64,000 bases of DNA, from NCBI RefSeq assembly GCF_015707995.1, contig NZ_JAAGRY010000001.1, forward strand, positions 1 through 64,000, read 5' to 3'. The translations under genes were made by a program, and so were the position numbers. The stretch is from Microbacterium paulum. Lineage in GTDB: Bacteria; Actinomycetota; Actinomycetes; Actinomycetales; Microbacteriaceae. The notes under the pieces are model-generated. The model worked only from the letters and a program-made list of their open reading frames with translations, ran no database searches and was not told where the DNA came from. Position 1 is the stretch's first letter, and each line of letters starts with the position of its first letter. Positions 26,436 to 34,993 of the stretch are shown here, in pieces.

Positions 26436-27602
26436 TCAGCTGGTGCAGCCTGGCCCGCCACCGACCGGGGCGTCGATGCCCTCGACACCGCGTTCTGCGA
26501 GCCACGGTTCAGCGTCGACGGCGGGGGCGTTCGCGCCGCCAGGGTGGACTTGGAAGTGCAGGTGCGGGCCGGTCGAGTGGCCGCTGCTGCCGACGTCGCC
26601 GATGTGTTGGCCGGCGGTGACCCTGTCGCCAGTGGTGACGTGGATGCCGTGTGCCCACATGTGGATGTACTTCGTCGCGACCTTTTCGCCGCCGATGGTG
26701 TGCTCGATAGTGATCTGCCCCGAATACCCATCGACCATCCCCGCATAGGTGACCAGGCCGTCGGCGAGAGCAAAGATCGGGGTGCCGTCGGGGGCTGCCC
26801 AGTCCGTGCCGGAGTGCAGGCGCGCCTCACCAGTGATGGGGTCAATCCGCGGCCCGAACGACGACGTGTGCACATAGCTGCCTGTCGGCAGTGGGAACAC
26901 CAGCCGGCTCGTCTCGGGAATGTTCGTGTCCCCGGGCACACCGCTCCCGCCGCTGTTGTTGCGGGTGAGGGTGTCGAGGATGGTGCGGGCGACGGGCTCG
27001 TAGTTCTGGTACCGGTCCGGGTAGGCGGACACTTCGACGGCTTGGGCGGCTTCGCCCTTGTCCATCTGCTGCCACCCCGGAATATCGAGCAGCCCCCGCG
27101 GTGAGGGATAATTCGGTCCATCGGGTCCGCCATAGAACGCCCGCGCCTGATAGGTGGTGTCCATGAGCTCGGCAACGGTGCCCCACCCGGACTGCGGGCG
27201 CATCTGGAACAGACCCAAGCTGTCGTGATCGGAGCCGTTCCCGTCGTTCGGGTAGCTCCCGGATTCGGGGTAGGTGCCGGTATTGGCGAGCTGCCGCAGC
27301 GTCGACTCCGTCAGCGCCGCCATCAACGCGATCAAAATCCCGTCCCGCCCCACCCCAGGAGTATTCGCTCCGACGGTGATGATCGTCCCGGCGTGGGTGA
27401 GCTGCTGCTTGTTGAGAGTGAACGTGTACCCGTCTTTCATCGTCACCTGGAGCGAGTCCGGGATCGGCCCGAGGATCACACCGCTGGCGATGCAGTTCCC
27501 CTGGTTGAGGACGGCCGGGTTCACGAGCAGACCAATGCTGAGCAGCCCCAGCATCGGGGCGAGCAGCATAAACGTGGCTGCGGCAGCAAGGAGCTTCTTC
27601 AT
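26436..27602 (-). CDS. Secreted lysozyme-like / M23 peptidase cell wall hydrolase
   Basis: A 388-residue protein with an N-terminal signal or anchor helix (residues 2-30, LLAAAATFMLLAPMLGLL). The middle part (DGILIALMAALTESTLRQL...SLGLFQMRP) is lysozyme-like. The C-terminal part is an M23/lysostaphin-type peptidase with zinc ligands HSGTDWA and HLHF. It should open peptidoglycan locally so that the conjugation channel can cross the wall. The longer reading frame upstream is not used: ATG 27602 starts the signal sequence. Confidence 0.88.
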   Translation of the reverse strand: MKKLLAAAATFMLLAPMLGLLSIGLLVNPAVLNQGNCIASGVILGPIPDSLQVTMKDGYTFTLNKQQLTHAGTIITVGANTPGVGRDGILIALMAALTESTLRQLANTGTYPESGSYPNDGNGSDHDSLGLFQMRPQSGWGTVAELMDTTYQARAFYGGPDGPNYPSPRGLLDIPGWQQMDKGEAAQAVEVSAYPDRYQNYEPVARTILDTLTRNNSGGSGVPGDTNIPETSRLVFPLPTGSYVHTSSFGPRIDPITGEARLHSGTDWAAPDGTPIFALADGLVTYAGMVDGYSGQITIEHTIGGEKVATKYIHMWAHGIHVTTGDRVTAGQHIGDVGSSGHSTGPHLHFQVHPGGANAPAVDAEPWLAERGVEGIDAPVGGGPGCTS

Positions 27603-27615
27603 CCCGTGCCCCGGC

Positions 27616-28314
27616 CTATCGGAGGGGGTTGTCGAGTTCGGATAGGCGCAGCAGATGGCACCGGTCGAACACAGGCTGGCAGGACACGAACACCGTGAAC
27701 GCCACCGCATGCTCGCTCTGGACGGGGTCGTCGTACCAGACGCCGTCCCGGTGCCTGATGCCTTCGACCGTGTACGCGACCGTGCCGTCGGTGAGGTGCC
27801 CGCCGGAGGCGGCGACCGCTTCCTCCCACTGTGCGGGGACGAATACCCGGTCGATCTCAATGTGTTGGCGGGTGCGGTACTCGGCAAGATCCCGCCACGT
27901 CGACGCCGACGGGAAGTACCCGTCCATGTCCGCGATCAGCCCCGGCGTCTCCGTGCCGGACGGGTCCGCGTCCTCGATCAACACACCCCGGTGATCAGCA
28001 GGAGTCAGGAGGGTAAAGGTATCCCAGTCGAACAACGCCACAGCGACCGCGCGCACGTAGGTCTCGGGGTTATTCGTGCGCGGCAAGGCCGGCAGATCGG
28101 CTTCGCCCGGCTGCCCAGTCGGGTCGACGGGGTCGAGCGGTGCCGTGGACGAGGTGGGTGTGCGCTCCCCGGGATCCTCACTGCCGTGGGGGCCGGTGAC
28201 GAGGCCGTAGATGCCGACACCGGCGAGCACCGCGATGACGAGACCGGTCGCGGTGAGGGTGATGATCAGACGGCGACGACGACGCTGCTGGTCGTCGGTG
28301 TGAGGAGAAGACAT
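27616..28314 (-). CDS. Single-pass membrane protein, possible VirB8/TcpC-like subunit
   Basis: A 232-residue protein with a short basic cytoplasmic N-terminus (QQRRRRR), one membrane helix (about 17-40) and an extracytoplasmic part of about 190 residues that begins with a threonine/proline-rich linker. Size and topology match VirB8/TcpC-type NTF2-fold subunits, which sit at this place in Gram-positive T4SS loci; the fold itself is not proven here. ATG 28314 follows GGAAGG. Confidence 0.6.
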   Translation of the reverse strand: MSSPHTDDQQRRRRRLIITLTATGLVIAVLAGVGIYGLVTGPHGSEDPGERTPTSSTAPLDPVDPTGQPGEADLPALPRTNNPETYVRAVAVALFDWDTFTLLTPADHRGVLIEDADPSGTETPGLIADMDGYFPSASTWRDLAEYRTRQHIEIDRVFVPAQWEEAVAASGGHLTDGTVAYTVEGIRHRDGVWYDDPVQSEHAVAFTVFVSCQPVFDRCHLLRLSELDNPLR

Positions 28315-28354
28315 GAAGTGGGGCCTTCCAATAGAGGGGCGGGCGGGGTCACCC

Positions 28355-28364
28355 GATAGGTGCG
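28355..28364 (-). promoter_or_regulatory. Element-wide upstream motif, copy before the 27616 gene
   Basis: Gene-sense CGCACCTATC followed by GGGTGACCC, 41 bp upstream of the start. It carries TATC in place of TGAC. Confidence 0.5.
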
Positions 28365-28390
28365 CCGCCCGCCCGCCGTCCGTTCCGCTC

Positions 28391-28855
28391 TCAGCGCGAG
28401 AGGCCCCTGCTCTGGTTGGTGTGTCCGCTTGCTGGGGGGTCGGGGTCGAGGGCAGCTTCCCGTTCCACGAGTGCTTCAGCGAGCCCCACAGATCGTGTCG
28501 GTGCGGCCTCGGGCTGCCAGGCGATCCGCCCGTTCTCACTGTGAGCTTTCATCACGAGCTGGACCACCTGCTCCGTGGAGGCAGCGGCGATCGACAACCA
28601 CCCCGATGCTTTGACCGCGTGATCGTGCCCCGCAGCCCAGTCACCGTCGTCGGTAGCAGCGAACGAGGAATGCCGGTCGTGCCAGGCCGCGAGCTGCTGA
28701 AGCCCCTGCTGGATCCGCGACAACGTCAGATGCAATGACCCGAGCACCTCATAAGTGTCCTCCGGGGTCTCGACCTGCCGGGTCGCATACGCCAGCCCGC
28801 GCGCGGCTTCCGCCAGCTCGTCCGCGTCCCGGGACGAGTCCTCAAACGTCGGCAT
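28391..28855 (-). CDS. Element protein with the shared C-terminal tail
   Basis: A 154-residue helical protein of unknown function. Residues 1-110 are predicted helices with many charged residues (SSRDADELAEAARGLAYATR, then TLSRIQQGLQQLAAWHD). The end EALVEREAALDPDPP with RE at 132-133 belongs to the tail family of this element. It overlaps the ParB-domain gene by 14 bp. Confidence 0.65.
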   Translation of the reverse strand: MPTFEDSSRDADELAEAARGLAYATRQVETPEDTYEVLGSLHLTLSRIQQGLQQLAAWHDRHSSFAATDDGDWAAGHDHAVKASGWLSIAAASTEQVVQLVMKAHSENGRIAWQPEAAPTRSVGLAEALVEREAALDPDPPASGHTNQSRGLSR

Positions 28856-29963
28856 CAGCGCCGTCCTCGCTCGTCATACGTGCGGTGCTGGCCTGGTCGA
28901 GGAACCGGCCTGCTTCGGTGATGTAGGTCTCGACGAGTTCCCACTGCTCTTCGTCGGCATATCTTCCGAAGTCGGCCGGTTCGTAGCGGTCCCACCAGCC
29001 GTACTCCCGGCGCAGCAGATCAACGAGCTTGCGGATGGCGTGTTTCTGCCGCAGCAACGGGTCCGCGTCCTTCCACCCCTCCCGCGGCGCGAGAGCTGCG
29101 GCATCCGTCCGCAACTGACCCACCCTCCCCAACGCCCGCGTTGCTTCCTTCATCGCATCCTTGGGATGCTCCTGCGCCTTCACCAACTCGAGCTCCGCTG
29201 CGGCCGCCTCTCGGACCGCGTCGGGCTCGTCGGGGTCGAGCGCCCATCGCTGCAGGGTGTTCAGGGCTTGGAGGAGCTTCACTCGCAGATAGCGGCCGTT
29301 GACCTTCCCATCCGTGTTCAACTCGAGCAGCGCTTCGGCAGCGGCCTGCCGCACCTCGGGATGCTCGTTGTCGGACGCGGCGATCTGCTTGAGCTCCACG
29401 ACCTGATCGAGCATCGAGTGAGAGTCCCGCCCGGTCACGGCTTTCGCGGCTTGCACTCTCGTCTTCCCACCGCCCGTGGTGCTCGTCTGCTGCGGGGGTG
29501 TTGAATCAACACCCCCGTGCATTCCACCCTGTGGTGCGGCATCGTGGGCCTGCGCGATCCGTTCATCCCGGGTCTCGGAACCGAACCGGGTCGCAGTCTC
29601 CCGCCGTTCAGCTTCTTCGGCGTAGAGCTGCTTGAGTTCCTCGTAGAGTTCTGCTTGTTCGATGGGGGTGAGCATCTTGTGGAGGGTGTTCTCGTCCTGG
29701 ATCGCGAGGACGGTGGAGAGCTTGTCGGAGACTCCCTGCACAACCCATACGGGCACGGTGCGGTGTCCGAGGGTGCGCATGACGGCGAGGCGGCGGTTGC
29801 CGGAGATGAGGACGTTGCCGGTGGTGATCACGATCGGTGACAGCAACCCGAACCGGCGGATCGACTCCGTCAACTCCCCCAAGTCGCCGAGGTCACGCCG
29901 GTAGGAGTGACCATCGATGATCTGATCCGTCGCATGCTCCAACACCAAATGACCCCGACTCAT
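28842..29963 (-). CDS. ParB/sulfiredoxin-domain protein
   Basis: A 373-residue protein. The first 90 residues form a ParB-like nuclease/sulfiredoxin domain (LTESIRRFGLLSPIVITTGNVLISGNRRLAVMRTLG) with the GxxRxxA motif as SGNRRLAVM. A long helical, charged middle and C-terminal part follows. Such proteins occur on plasmids and conjugative elements as partition or DNA-processing proteins; no HTH of classical ParB is obvious. It overlaps the preceding gene in ATGA and its own downstream neighbour by 14 bp. Confidence 0.75.
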   Translation of the reverse strand: MSRGHLVLEHATDQIIDGHSYRRDLGDLGELTESIRRFGLLSPIVITTGNVLISGNRRLAVMRTLGHRTVPVWVVQGVSDKLSTVLAIQDENTLHKMLTPIEQAELYEELKQLYAEEAERRETATRFGSETRDERIAQAHDAAPQGGMHGGVDSTPPQQTSTTGGGKTRVQAAKAVTGRDSHSMLDQVVELKQIAASDNEHPEVRQAAAEALLELNTDGKVNGRYLRVKLLQALNTLQRWALDPDEPDAVREAAAAELELVKAQEHPKDAMKEATRALGRVGQLRTDAAALAPREGWKDADPLLRQKHAIRKLVDLLRREYGWWDRYEPADFGRYADEEQWELVETYITEAGRFLDQASTARMTSEDGADADV

Positions 29964-30808
29964 GACGCACCTCCCTTGCCTTCCTGCCCGTCAGGTATGG
30001 ACGCCATCCGGCGGGAGGTTGTCACGAGGGTCTCGTCGCGGAGGAGGTCGGCGACGTCGTCACCGAGGAGCACCCGGGCGAACAGCCCGTAGTCCCCGGC
30101 CTTCCGTTTCCCTGTCTTGGTGCCGACGACCAGGCGGACGAGGCTGGCCCATTCGTCGGGGGTGTATCCGAGGCGGATCGCGATATGCAGCTCCTTGGCG
30201 ACGATCTCGAGCGCGGAAGTCCCGGAGGACAGGCCGGTGATGCGGTGGGCGATGTAGTCCACGGCCTGCTCAACGGGACGGGCGGGCCAGTCGGTGAGGA
30301 CGAGGAACACGCAGGTCGCGCGGATCACCCGATCCACCGACCGATCCTCCCCGCCGTCGTCCCTCGCGTACAGGGTGTGGGCGTGGGGGTGGACGTCGTA
30401 GAAGAACTCCTCGTAATGCCCGGCCCGCATCGGCTCCTCCGCCGGTCTCTTCGACGGACGCCGCGCCTTGTCCTGGCTGGTCATGTTACGGTCGGCGTGC
30501 ACCTCGGCGGCGATGCCGAGCGCGACCGCACGCGTGACTACCGCCCACGGATCATCCGCGCGCAGCGTGGTCGGTTGCCGCATCGCGAGGAATGCCTCGT
30601 AGGCGGCGTCGGCGGGATCGCGCCGCCAGGCTTTCGCGATCGGCGCATACTTCCGTGTCGCGTAGACCATGAGCTCGGCAGCGACCGGGCTGTTCGCCCA
30701 GGCGTTGTGCTCGTTTAATTCCGTGAGCAGCTCGCGCAGCCCCTCGCTCGTGGTGAAGTCCGGCAGCGGTGACGCGACTGCCGGACGGGTGGATGGGTGA
30801 TGGTTCAT
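29960..30808 (-). CDS. Conserved element protein of unknown function
   Basis: A 282-residue mostly helical protein (TSEGLRELLTELNEHNAWANSPVAAELMVYATRKYAPIAKAW). Residues 45-75 and 95-125 recall RNA polymerase sigma-like or RepA-like helical bundles, but no family can be named. It lies directly upstream of and overlaps the ParB-domain gene, so it may act in element partition or replication. The 263 bp between this gene and the next upstream gene hold no gene, but do hold a motif copy near the start. Confidence 0.55.
   Translation of the reverse strand: MNHHPSTRPAVASPLPDFTTSEGLRELLTELNEHNAWANSPVAAELMVYATRKYAPIAKAWRRDPADAAYEAFLAMRQPTTLRADDPWAVVTRAVALGIAAEVHADRNMTSQDKARRPSKRPAEEPMRAGHYEEFFYDVHPHAHTLYARDDGGEDRSVDRVIRATCVFLVLTDWPARPVEQAVDYIAHRITGLSSGTSALEIVAKELHIAIRLGYTPDEWASLVRLVVGTKTGKRKAGDYGLFARVLLGDDVADLLRDETLVTTSRRMASIPDGQEGKGGAS
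29990..29999 (-). promoter_or_regulatory. Element-wide upstream motif, copy before the ParB-domain gene
   Basis: Gene-sense CATACCTGAC, 27 bp upstream of the ParB-domain start and inside the end of the upstream coding region. Confidence 0.4.
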
Positions 30809-30842
30809 AGCGACTCCTGAAACGTGATGAGATCCGTCAACA

Positions 30843-30852
30843 GATAGGTGCG
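30843..30852 (-). promoter_or_regulatory. Element-wide upstream motif, copy before the 29960 gene
   Basis: Gene-sense CGCACCTATC followed by TGTTGAC, 35 bp upstream of the start. Confidence 0.5.
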
Positions 30853-31070
30853 ACACCCATCCCGACGAACCCCGCCTTGGAGTCACCGAGCACCGCCCAC
30901 CGCAGGCATCACGGCCGTGCGGAGGCATGAGGAGACCAGCAGACCCGCCCAGCGTGCGCGGGTCTGTGCGGTGCCGTCCGGTGCGACCGTGAGCAACCGG
31001 AACGGCGCGATACGTGGTCAGGGGGTGTGGGTGTCGTGCGGCACTCGGGTGGTGCCGGGACAGGCAGCGA

Positions 31071-31517
31071 TCACCGGCTCACCCCCGTTCTCCCGACCAC
31101 ACGCTCCCGCGCATTTGTCGGACTGCTCGAATCTGGGTCCAGGGCCTCCTCGCGGCGGGCCAGACGCTCCTGCAACTGCGCACGCCCCTCACGAACCCCG
31201 TCAAGCACCGCATCACGCAGGCGCATGTTCAGCTCCGCACCACGGTCCAAAACGACGGCCCCGGCGCGGGCGGCGACATCCGTGGGACGCACCCACTGCA
31301 CGCCCGGACGAGGCGAGACCGGACTGGCGCCTCCTCCTCGGACGAGCGTGGGATCGCCGTGGGTAGCGAACTCCGATGCCCGCGCATCCTCAGCCGCCCC
31401 CGTTGGCGTCGATGTCGGTGGCGCATCGGTGTGCTTGCTCGCACCCGTCCGCTGGTCGTGATCCGCGAGGCGCTGGTGGTCGACGTGCTGGTGGTCGGGG
31501 GTGGTGGGGTCAGTCAT
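31071..31517 (-). CDS. Element protein with the shared C-terminal tail
   Basis: A 148-residue protein with a histidine/aspartate-rich N-terminus (DHQHVDHQRLADHDQ), a disordered proline/threonine part and a basic helical C-terminal third (ELNMRLRDAVLDGVREGRAQLQ). It ends ERLARREEALDPDS with RE at 122-123, a member of the shared tail family. Its start overlaps the DUF2637 gene by 8 bp. The function is unknown. Confidence 0.6.
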   Translation of the reverse strand: MTDPTTPDHQHVDHQRLADHDQRTGASKHTDAPPTSTPTGAAEDARASEFATHGDPTLVRGGGASPVSPRPGVQWVRPTDVAARAGAVVLDRGAELNMRLRDAVLDGVREGRAQLQERLARREEALDPDSSSPTNARERVVGRTGVSR

Positions 31518-32319
31518 GGGAGTCTCCGTCCTGTTGCCGGTCAGGTGCGTTTACCCATCGGCCGACCGTGGTCGGGTGCACGCCCAGCTGCGCGGCGATC
31601 TGCCGCTTCGACACACCCTCCGCACTCAGCGCGAGCGCCCGAGCACGCGCGTCTCCCTGCTGCCCACTTCCTCCACGGGATCTCGACGGCTGTTCGGTGA
31701 CGCTCAGTTCCGGCGGCGCCGCCACCGTTATCTCCTGCGGCTTGGGTATCGCGTCCTGCTCGGAGCGATCCAGGGTGTCGGTCATTGCGACCGTGCTCTC
31801 GGTAGGGACCAGTGGTCGAATGCTCGGCTCCTGAATGGTCGGAGACGATGCGGTGTTGCGAGTGAGTTCGACGGTGAGATGCGTCATCGCGAGCAGCACC
31901 AGCGGTGGTACCGACGCGACCAGCGCGGCGATCAGGGCGGGGACGCGGGTATCGGCGGCGACGACCGCGTGGGTGATGTTCGCCGCCACGCTCACTCCGG
32001 CACCTGCGCCCAGCAGGAGCCACGCGACCCGCCTCGCGGTGCGGGCGGAATCCCGCAGCGCGACGACACTGATCGTGGCCTCCAGGATCACACCGTCCAC
32101 GATCAGCGGCCACATCCACGCCTGCCCCTCGGGGATCCCGGAGAGGACGGCGAGGTCACGAAGGGTGGTGAACGATAGCCAGAACGCTCCCAGGGCGAGC
32201 AGGATCGTCCCGGTGACTGCGAGCAGGACCACGAACCGCGACACACCAGCAATGGGAACTCCGTCCGGGCGCAGGTCAAGACCGCGCGGGACGCGAGCTG
32301 TCACTGCCGGGCCGGTCAC
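31510..32319 (-). CDS. DUF2637 membrane protein with C-terminal HTH
   Basis: A 269-residue protein. Residues 25-155 contain four transmembrane helices with the DUF2637 (SpdB-like) pattern FWLSFTTLRDLA...PLIVDGVILEATIS...RRVAWLLL. DUF2637 proteins serve in plasmid spread of Streptomyces elements. The C-terminal 60 residues form a probable helix-turn-helix (GVSKRQIAAQLGVHPTTVGRWV), so this is a membrane protein fused to a DNA-binding domain. It overlaps its downstream neighbour. Confidence 0.82.
   Translation of the reverse strand: MTGPAVTARVPRGLDLRPDGVPIAGVSRFVVLLAVTGTILLALGAFWLSFTTLRDLAVLSGIPEGQAWMWPLIVDGVILEATISVVALRDSARTARRVAWLLLGAGAGVSVAANITHAVVAADTRVPALIAALVASVPPLVLLAMTHLTVELTRNTASSPTIQEPSIRPLVPTESTVAMTDTLDRSEQDAIPKPQEITVAAPPELSVTEQPSRSRGGSGQQGDARARALALSAEGVSKRQIAAQLGVHPTTVGRWVNAPDRQQDGDSHD
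31540..31549 (-). promoter_or_regulatory. Element-wide upstream motif, copy before the 31071 gene
   Basis: Gene-sense CGCACCTGAC followed by CGGCAAC, 23 bp upstream of the start and inside the upstream coding region. Confidence 0.45.
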
Positions 32320-32321
32320 CG

Positions 32322-33209
32322 CTACCTCCCGATCCCCGACAAGGATCGGACGGTCTGCGCGACAGGATCGTCCGGCGCCTCAGCGATCGTCGTGGCACGG
32401 TGGGCGGAGCGGATCGTTGCCGCGATTTCCCGCGCCTCGAGGCCGGCGGCGGACGCGGCAGGCTCGAGCGCACCGAGAGTGTCGAGCTCGGGCAGGCCGG
32501 CCTCAGCAAGTCGGCATGCCGCCCAGAACAGTCCCGCGTTCCGGTTCCCCTCCGGTAGCGCGGCGACCCAGGCCGCGAGATGCTCCACCGGCCGCTCCCG
32601 CAGCATCGCCGGATCGACCGGGCGGAGTGTTCGCCCTGGCTGAGGCGTCAGCAGCTCGCGGATCGCATCCGCGTCAACGGGGCGCGGGCGACGACCCCGG
32701 GCGATCACCTCGTAGCGGCGGTCCCCGTGGCCGGAGGTGATGGTGGAGGGTGGGGCGACGATGTAGCCGCCGGTGCCGCGGAAGTCCACATGCGCCCGCC
32801 CCCGCGACCACGATCGTTGAGCAGCGTCTGGGGCTGTCGGGTAGTACAAGTGCAATCCACCCGATGGGGAGCGCACGGCCTGCCCCCACCCGCCGATCAG
32901 CCCCTCTCGTTGCAGGGTGCGGAGGATCGGGTATCCGCTGCCGGTGGCGTGTACATCCACGTCCAGCACGCCGATCACGGTCCCGGTGGGGATGCCGATA
33001 TTCGCTTCCGGATGCCGTCCCCACCAGGCGGCGATTTGCGCGGGGTCGGTGGTGGCGTCACGGAACCCATGCACGGTGAGCGGGCGCTTCTGACCGGGCG
33101 CGCACGGGAACACCGGGATGCCCGCCGCAGCGTAGACGGAGGCAGCGTGCGCGAGCACTCCAGGAAGCTCCGCGGGCATCGGCCAAACTTCGGGGTCGGT
33201 GATGACCAT
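32322..33209 (-). CDS. Bifunctional DNA primase/polymerase (Prim-Pol)
   Basis: A 295-residue Prim-Pol domain protein of the archaeo-eukaryotic primase superfamily. The catalytic pair is seen in VLDVDVHATG (DxD), and the later motif SPSGGLHLYY holds the histidine of the active site. An AEP-type N-terminal part AAAGIPVFPCAPGQKRPL is typical for replication proteins of actinobacterial elements. It can prime and extend DNA, so the element probably replicates autonomously after excision. Repeats upstream at 33375-33412 may be its control or origin sites. Confidence 0.88.
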   Translation of the reverse strand: MVITDPEVWPMPAELPGVLAHAASVYAAAGIPVFPCAPGQKRPLTVHGFRDATTDPAQIAAWWGRHPEANIGIPTGTVIGVLDVDVHATGSGYPILRTLQREGLIGGWGQAVRSPSGGLHLYYPTAPDAAQRSWSRGRAHVDFRGTGGYIVAPPSTITSGHGDRRYEVIARGRRPRPVDADAIRELLTPQPGRTLRPVDPAMLRERPVEHLAAWVAALPEGNRNAGLFWAACRLAEAGLPELDTLGALEPAASAAGLEAREIAATIRSAHRATTIAEAPDDPVAQTVRSLSGIGR

Positions 33210-33262
33210 GCGCACCTCCTTCAGTACACGGCACGGGCCGGGGCTCGTGCGCGGTGTCACTG

Positions 33263-33272
33263 GGAAGGTGCG
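33263..33272 (-). promoter_or_regulatory. Element-wide upstream motif, copy before Prim-Pol
   Basis: Gene-sense CGCACCTTCC followed by CAGTGACACC, 54 bp upstream of the start. Confidence 0.5.
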
Positions 33273-33374
33273 GGCAGCAGCCGTGCTGCCAGCAGAATCT
33301 CCGCTCTGAGCATCCCTTCTGAACCTCAACCCCTACCCGAACTCGCATGGTCGCCACGAGCGTTCCGGGGCAGG

Positions 33375-33412
33375 ATGCGCCGTTTCGTCAAGAACATGCG
33401 CCAAATCGTCAA
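33375..33412. repeat. Paired 17-bp direct repeats, 21 bp apart (pair 1)
   Basis: ATGCGCCGTTTCGTCAA (33375-33391) and ATGCGCCAAATCGTCAA (33396-33412) share ATGCGCC-N4-CGTCAA. The spacing is exactly two helical turns. The pair lies in a 245-bp gap upstream of Prim-Pol and next to the end of the following gene. It may be iterons of an origin or operator sites. Confidence 0.75.
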
Positions 33413-33454
33413 ACACACCGGCACCCGCCTCCACCGGCCAACGGCGGCCCTCTG

Positions 33455-34813
33455 CTACAGGCTTCGGCCAGAATCACGACCCGGGGAGGGCGGCTCGGGG
33501 CCGTCAGGATCGGTGCTCAGGTGCTGCTCTCGTTCCGCGAGTAACTCGCTCAGCAGTGCCCCGCGTTCCAGCCTGGTCAGCGCCTGCTCGAGAGGGCGAA
33601 TGTCCCCGGGAGCGGCGCCAGTGCGACCGGTAGCGAGGACTGCGGCGTTGATCCGATCAAGGACCACGGCCGGGTTGAGCTGTTCGGTGTCCTGCTCGAG
33701 GATGCGGGCGATCTCGTTCACCACGGCACCGTCATGCTCAACGGGTGGAAACGCCGCCGATGCCGTCGCCCCATCGCCGACGGGGATGCGGCCCACGACG
33801 AGTCGGAACTGGCCTTCTCCGGCGATCCCGGTCGCGTCGTAGACGCCGGGGACGATCCACGCATGCGCCTCCGACGCCGGCCCCTCGTAGATCGGCACAC
33901 CGACCGGATCATCCGGATCAGGAACGCTGACGTCGGGGTCGGCGGCGAATAACATCGCCTCCAGTTCTTCCCGCTCCCGCCGGTCCAACAACGGCCTGCC
34001 TTCCCCGGCCTTCTCCCGTTCCACGAGGACGCGGAGGGTCTGCAGGGCGATCAGATCCGACGGCACCCACTCGCGGTGAAACCGCTCCGGAAGGAACGAC
34101 GTCCGCGGACCGCCCTCGGCGACGAGTCCCTGCAGGGCGTGTTCGCGGCGTTGTGCGGTCGCGGTGAACTCGGACCGCCACTGGGCGTGGTCGGATCTAA
34201 ATCGCATGTCGTCGTACTCGCCCTCGAACGACGGGGCGACCGTGACGAGATAGTCCTCCTTCACCGGCTCCACCGGCAACCGCTCCCGCTCCAGGAGGTC
34301 GATGAGGCCGTCCCGGACCCGCTCGGCCTGCTCCAACCGATCCAAAGTCTCCGGGAGACGTGATGCTTGCACGGCAAGCGAGAGACACTCGTCCCGCCAC
34401 TGCTCGTGTGCGTCCTCGAAACCCTCCTGGTCGGGCCTGCCGTCTGGGAGGCGGAAGTCACCGACGCGCGGTTCGGGTGGGAACATCTCCGCCACGATCT
34501 CCGGGATCCCCGACCCCTCGAACGCCTCCCACCCCGGCGACTGCACCACGACCGGCGGGGTAGACGAGGCCTCGGCTGCGGGTATCCAGGAGCGGATGTG
34601 CGGGACGTCGTCGCCGAACTCTTCGCCGAACACCCGGTCACCGCCTGTGCGGAGCTGTTCGGGAGGACCAGCGAGTTCTTCGACCAGCACTTCGTCGACC
34701 ATGTGCTGCGCCTCAGCCTGAGTGCGGGCGAGGACATCGAAAGCGATCACCACCCGATGCGGGCGCGGCGGCTCAGGCGAATACCCCAAAGGCGGGAGCG
34801 TGATATCGGACAT
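33455..34813 (-). CDS. Large element protein with the shared C-terminal tail
   Basis: A 452-residue protein of unknown function. The first 60 residues form a small alpha/beta part (RVVIAFDVLARTQAEAQHMVDEVLVEEL), followed by acidic helical stretches. Residues 330-375 look like a small ADP- or nucleotide-like binding part (GVYDATGIAGEGQFRLVVGRIPVGDG), but no motif is decisive. The end ELLAEREQHLSTDPD with RE at 428-429 belongs to the shared tail family. It lies between both 21-bp-spaced repeat pairs, next to Prim-Pol. Confidence 0.55.
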   Translation of the reverse strand: MSDITLPPLGYSPEPPRPHRVVIAFDVLARTQAEAQHMVDEVLVEELAGPPEQLRTGGDRVFGEEFGDDVPHIRSWIPAAEASSTPPVVVQSPGWEAFEGSGIPEIVAEMFPPEPRVGDFRLPDGRPDQEGFEDAHEQWRDECLSLAVQASRLPETLDRLEQAERVRDGLIDLLERERLPVEPVKEDYLVTVAPSFEGEYDDMRFRSDHAQWRSEFTATAQRREHALQGLVAEGGPRTSFLPERFHREWVPSDLIALQTLRVLVEREKAGEGRPLLDRREREELEAMLFAADPDVSVPDPDDPVGVPIYEGPASEAHAWIVPGVYDATGIAGEGQFRLVVGRIPVGDGATASAAFPPVEHDGAVVNEIARILEQDTEQLNPAVVLDRINAAVLATGRTGAAPGDIRPLEQALTRLERGALLSELLAEREQHLSTDPDGPEPPSPGRDSGRSL

Positions 34814-34867
34814 GACGAAAAACTCCAATCACACTCGGATACACAGAACACGCACCCGCACCTGAAC

Positions 34868-34877
34868 GCTCAGGTGC
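34868..34877 (-). promoter_or_regulatory. Element-wide upstream motif, weaker copy before the 33455 gene
   Basis: Gene-sense GCACCTGAGC, 55 bp upstream of the start; a second weak copy, CGTACCTCTG, is at 34895-34904. Confidence 0.4.
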
Positions 34878-34941
34878 CACAGGTGGTGCTGTTCCAGAGG
34901 TACGCACAAGACCGTGTCAAGGTCGAGGCATCCCGGCAAAG

Positions 34942-34979
34942 ACGCGTCGAACCATCAAAAACATGCGCCGAAACGTCAA
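34942..34979. repeat. Paired 17-bp direct repeats, 21 bp apart (pair 2)
   Basis: ATGCGCCGAAACGTCAA (34963-34979) matches the unit of pair 1. A degenerate copy, ACGCGTCGAACCATCAA (34942-34958), matches 13 of 17 positions at the same 21-bp spacing. It lies about 130-165 bp upstream of the 33455-34813 gene start, in the gap after the 34994 gene. Confidence 0.7.
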
Positions 34980-34993
34980 ACCCCGCAACCGGG

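Noticed and set aside
27595..27606. TTCATCCCGTGC resembling the tRNA 3' acceptor strand
   Set aside because: It is the start region of the M23 peptidase gene, and only 8 bases match.
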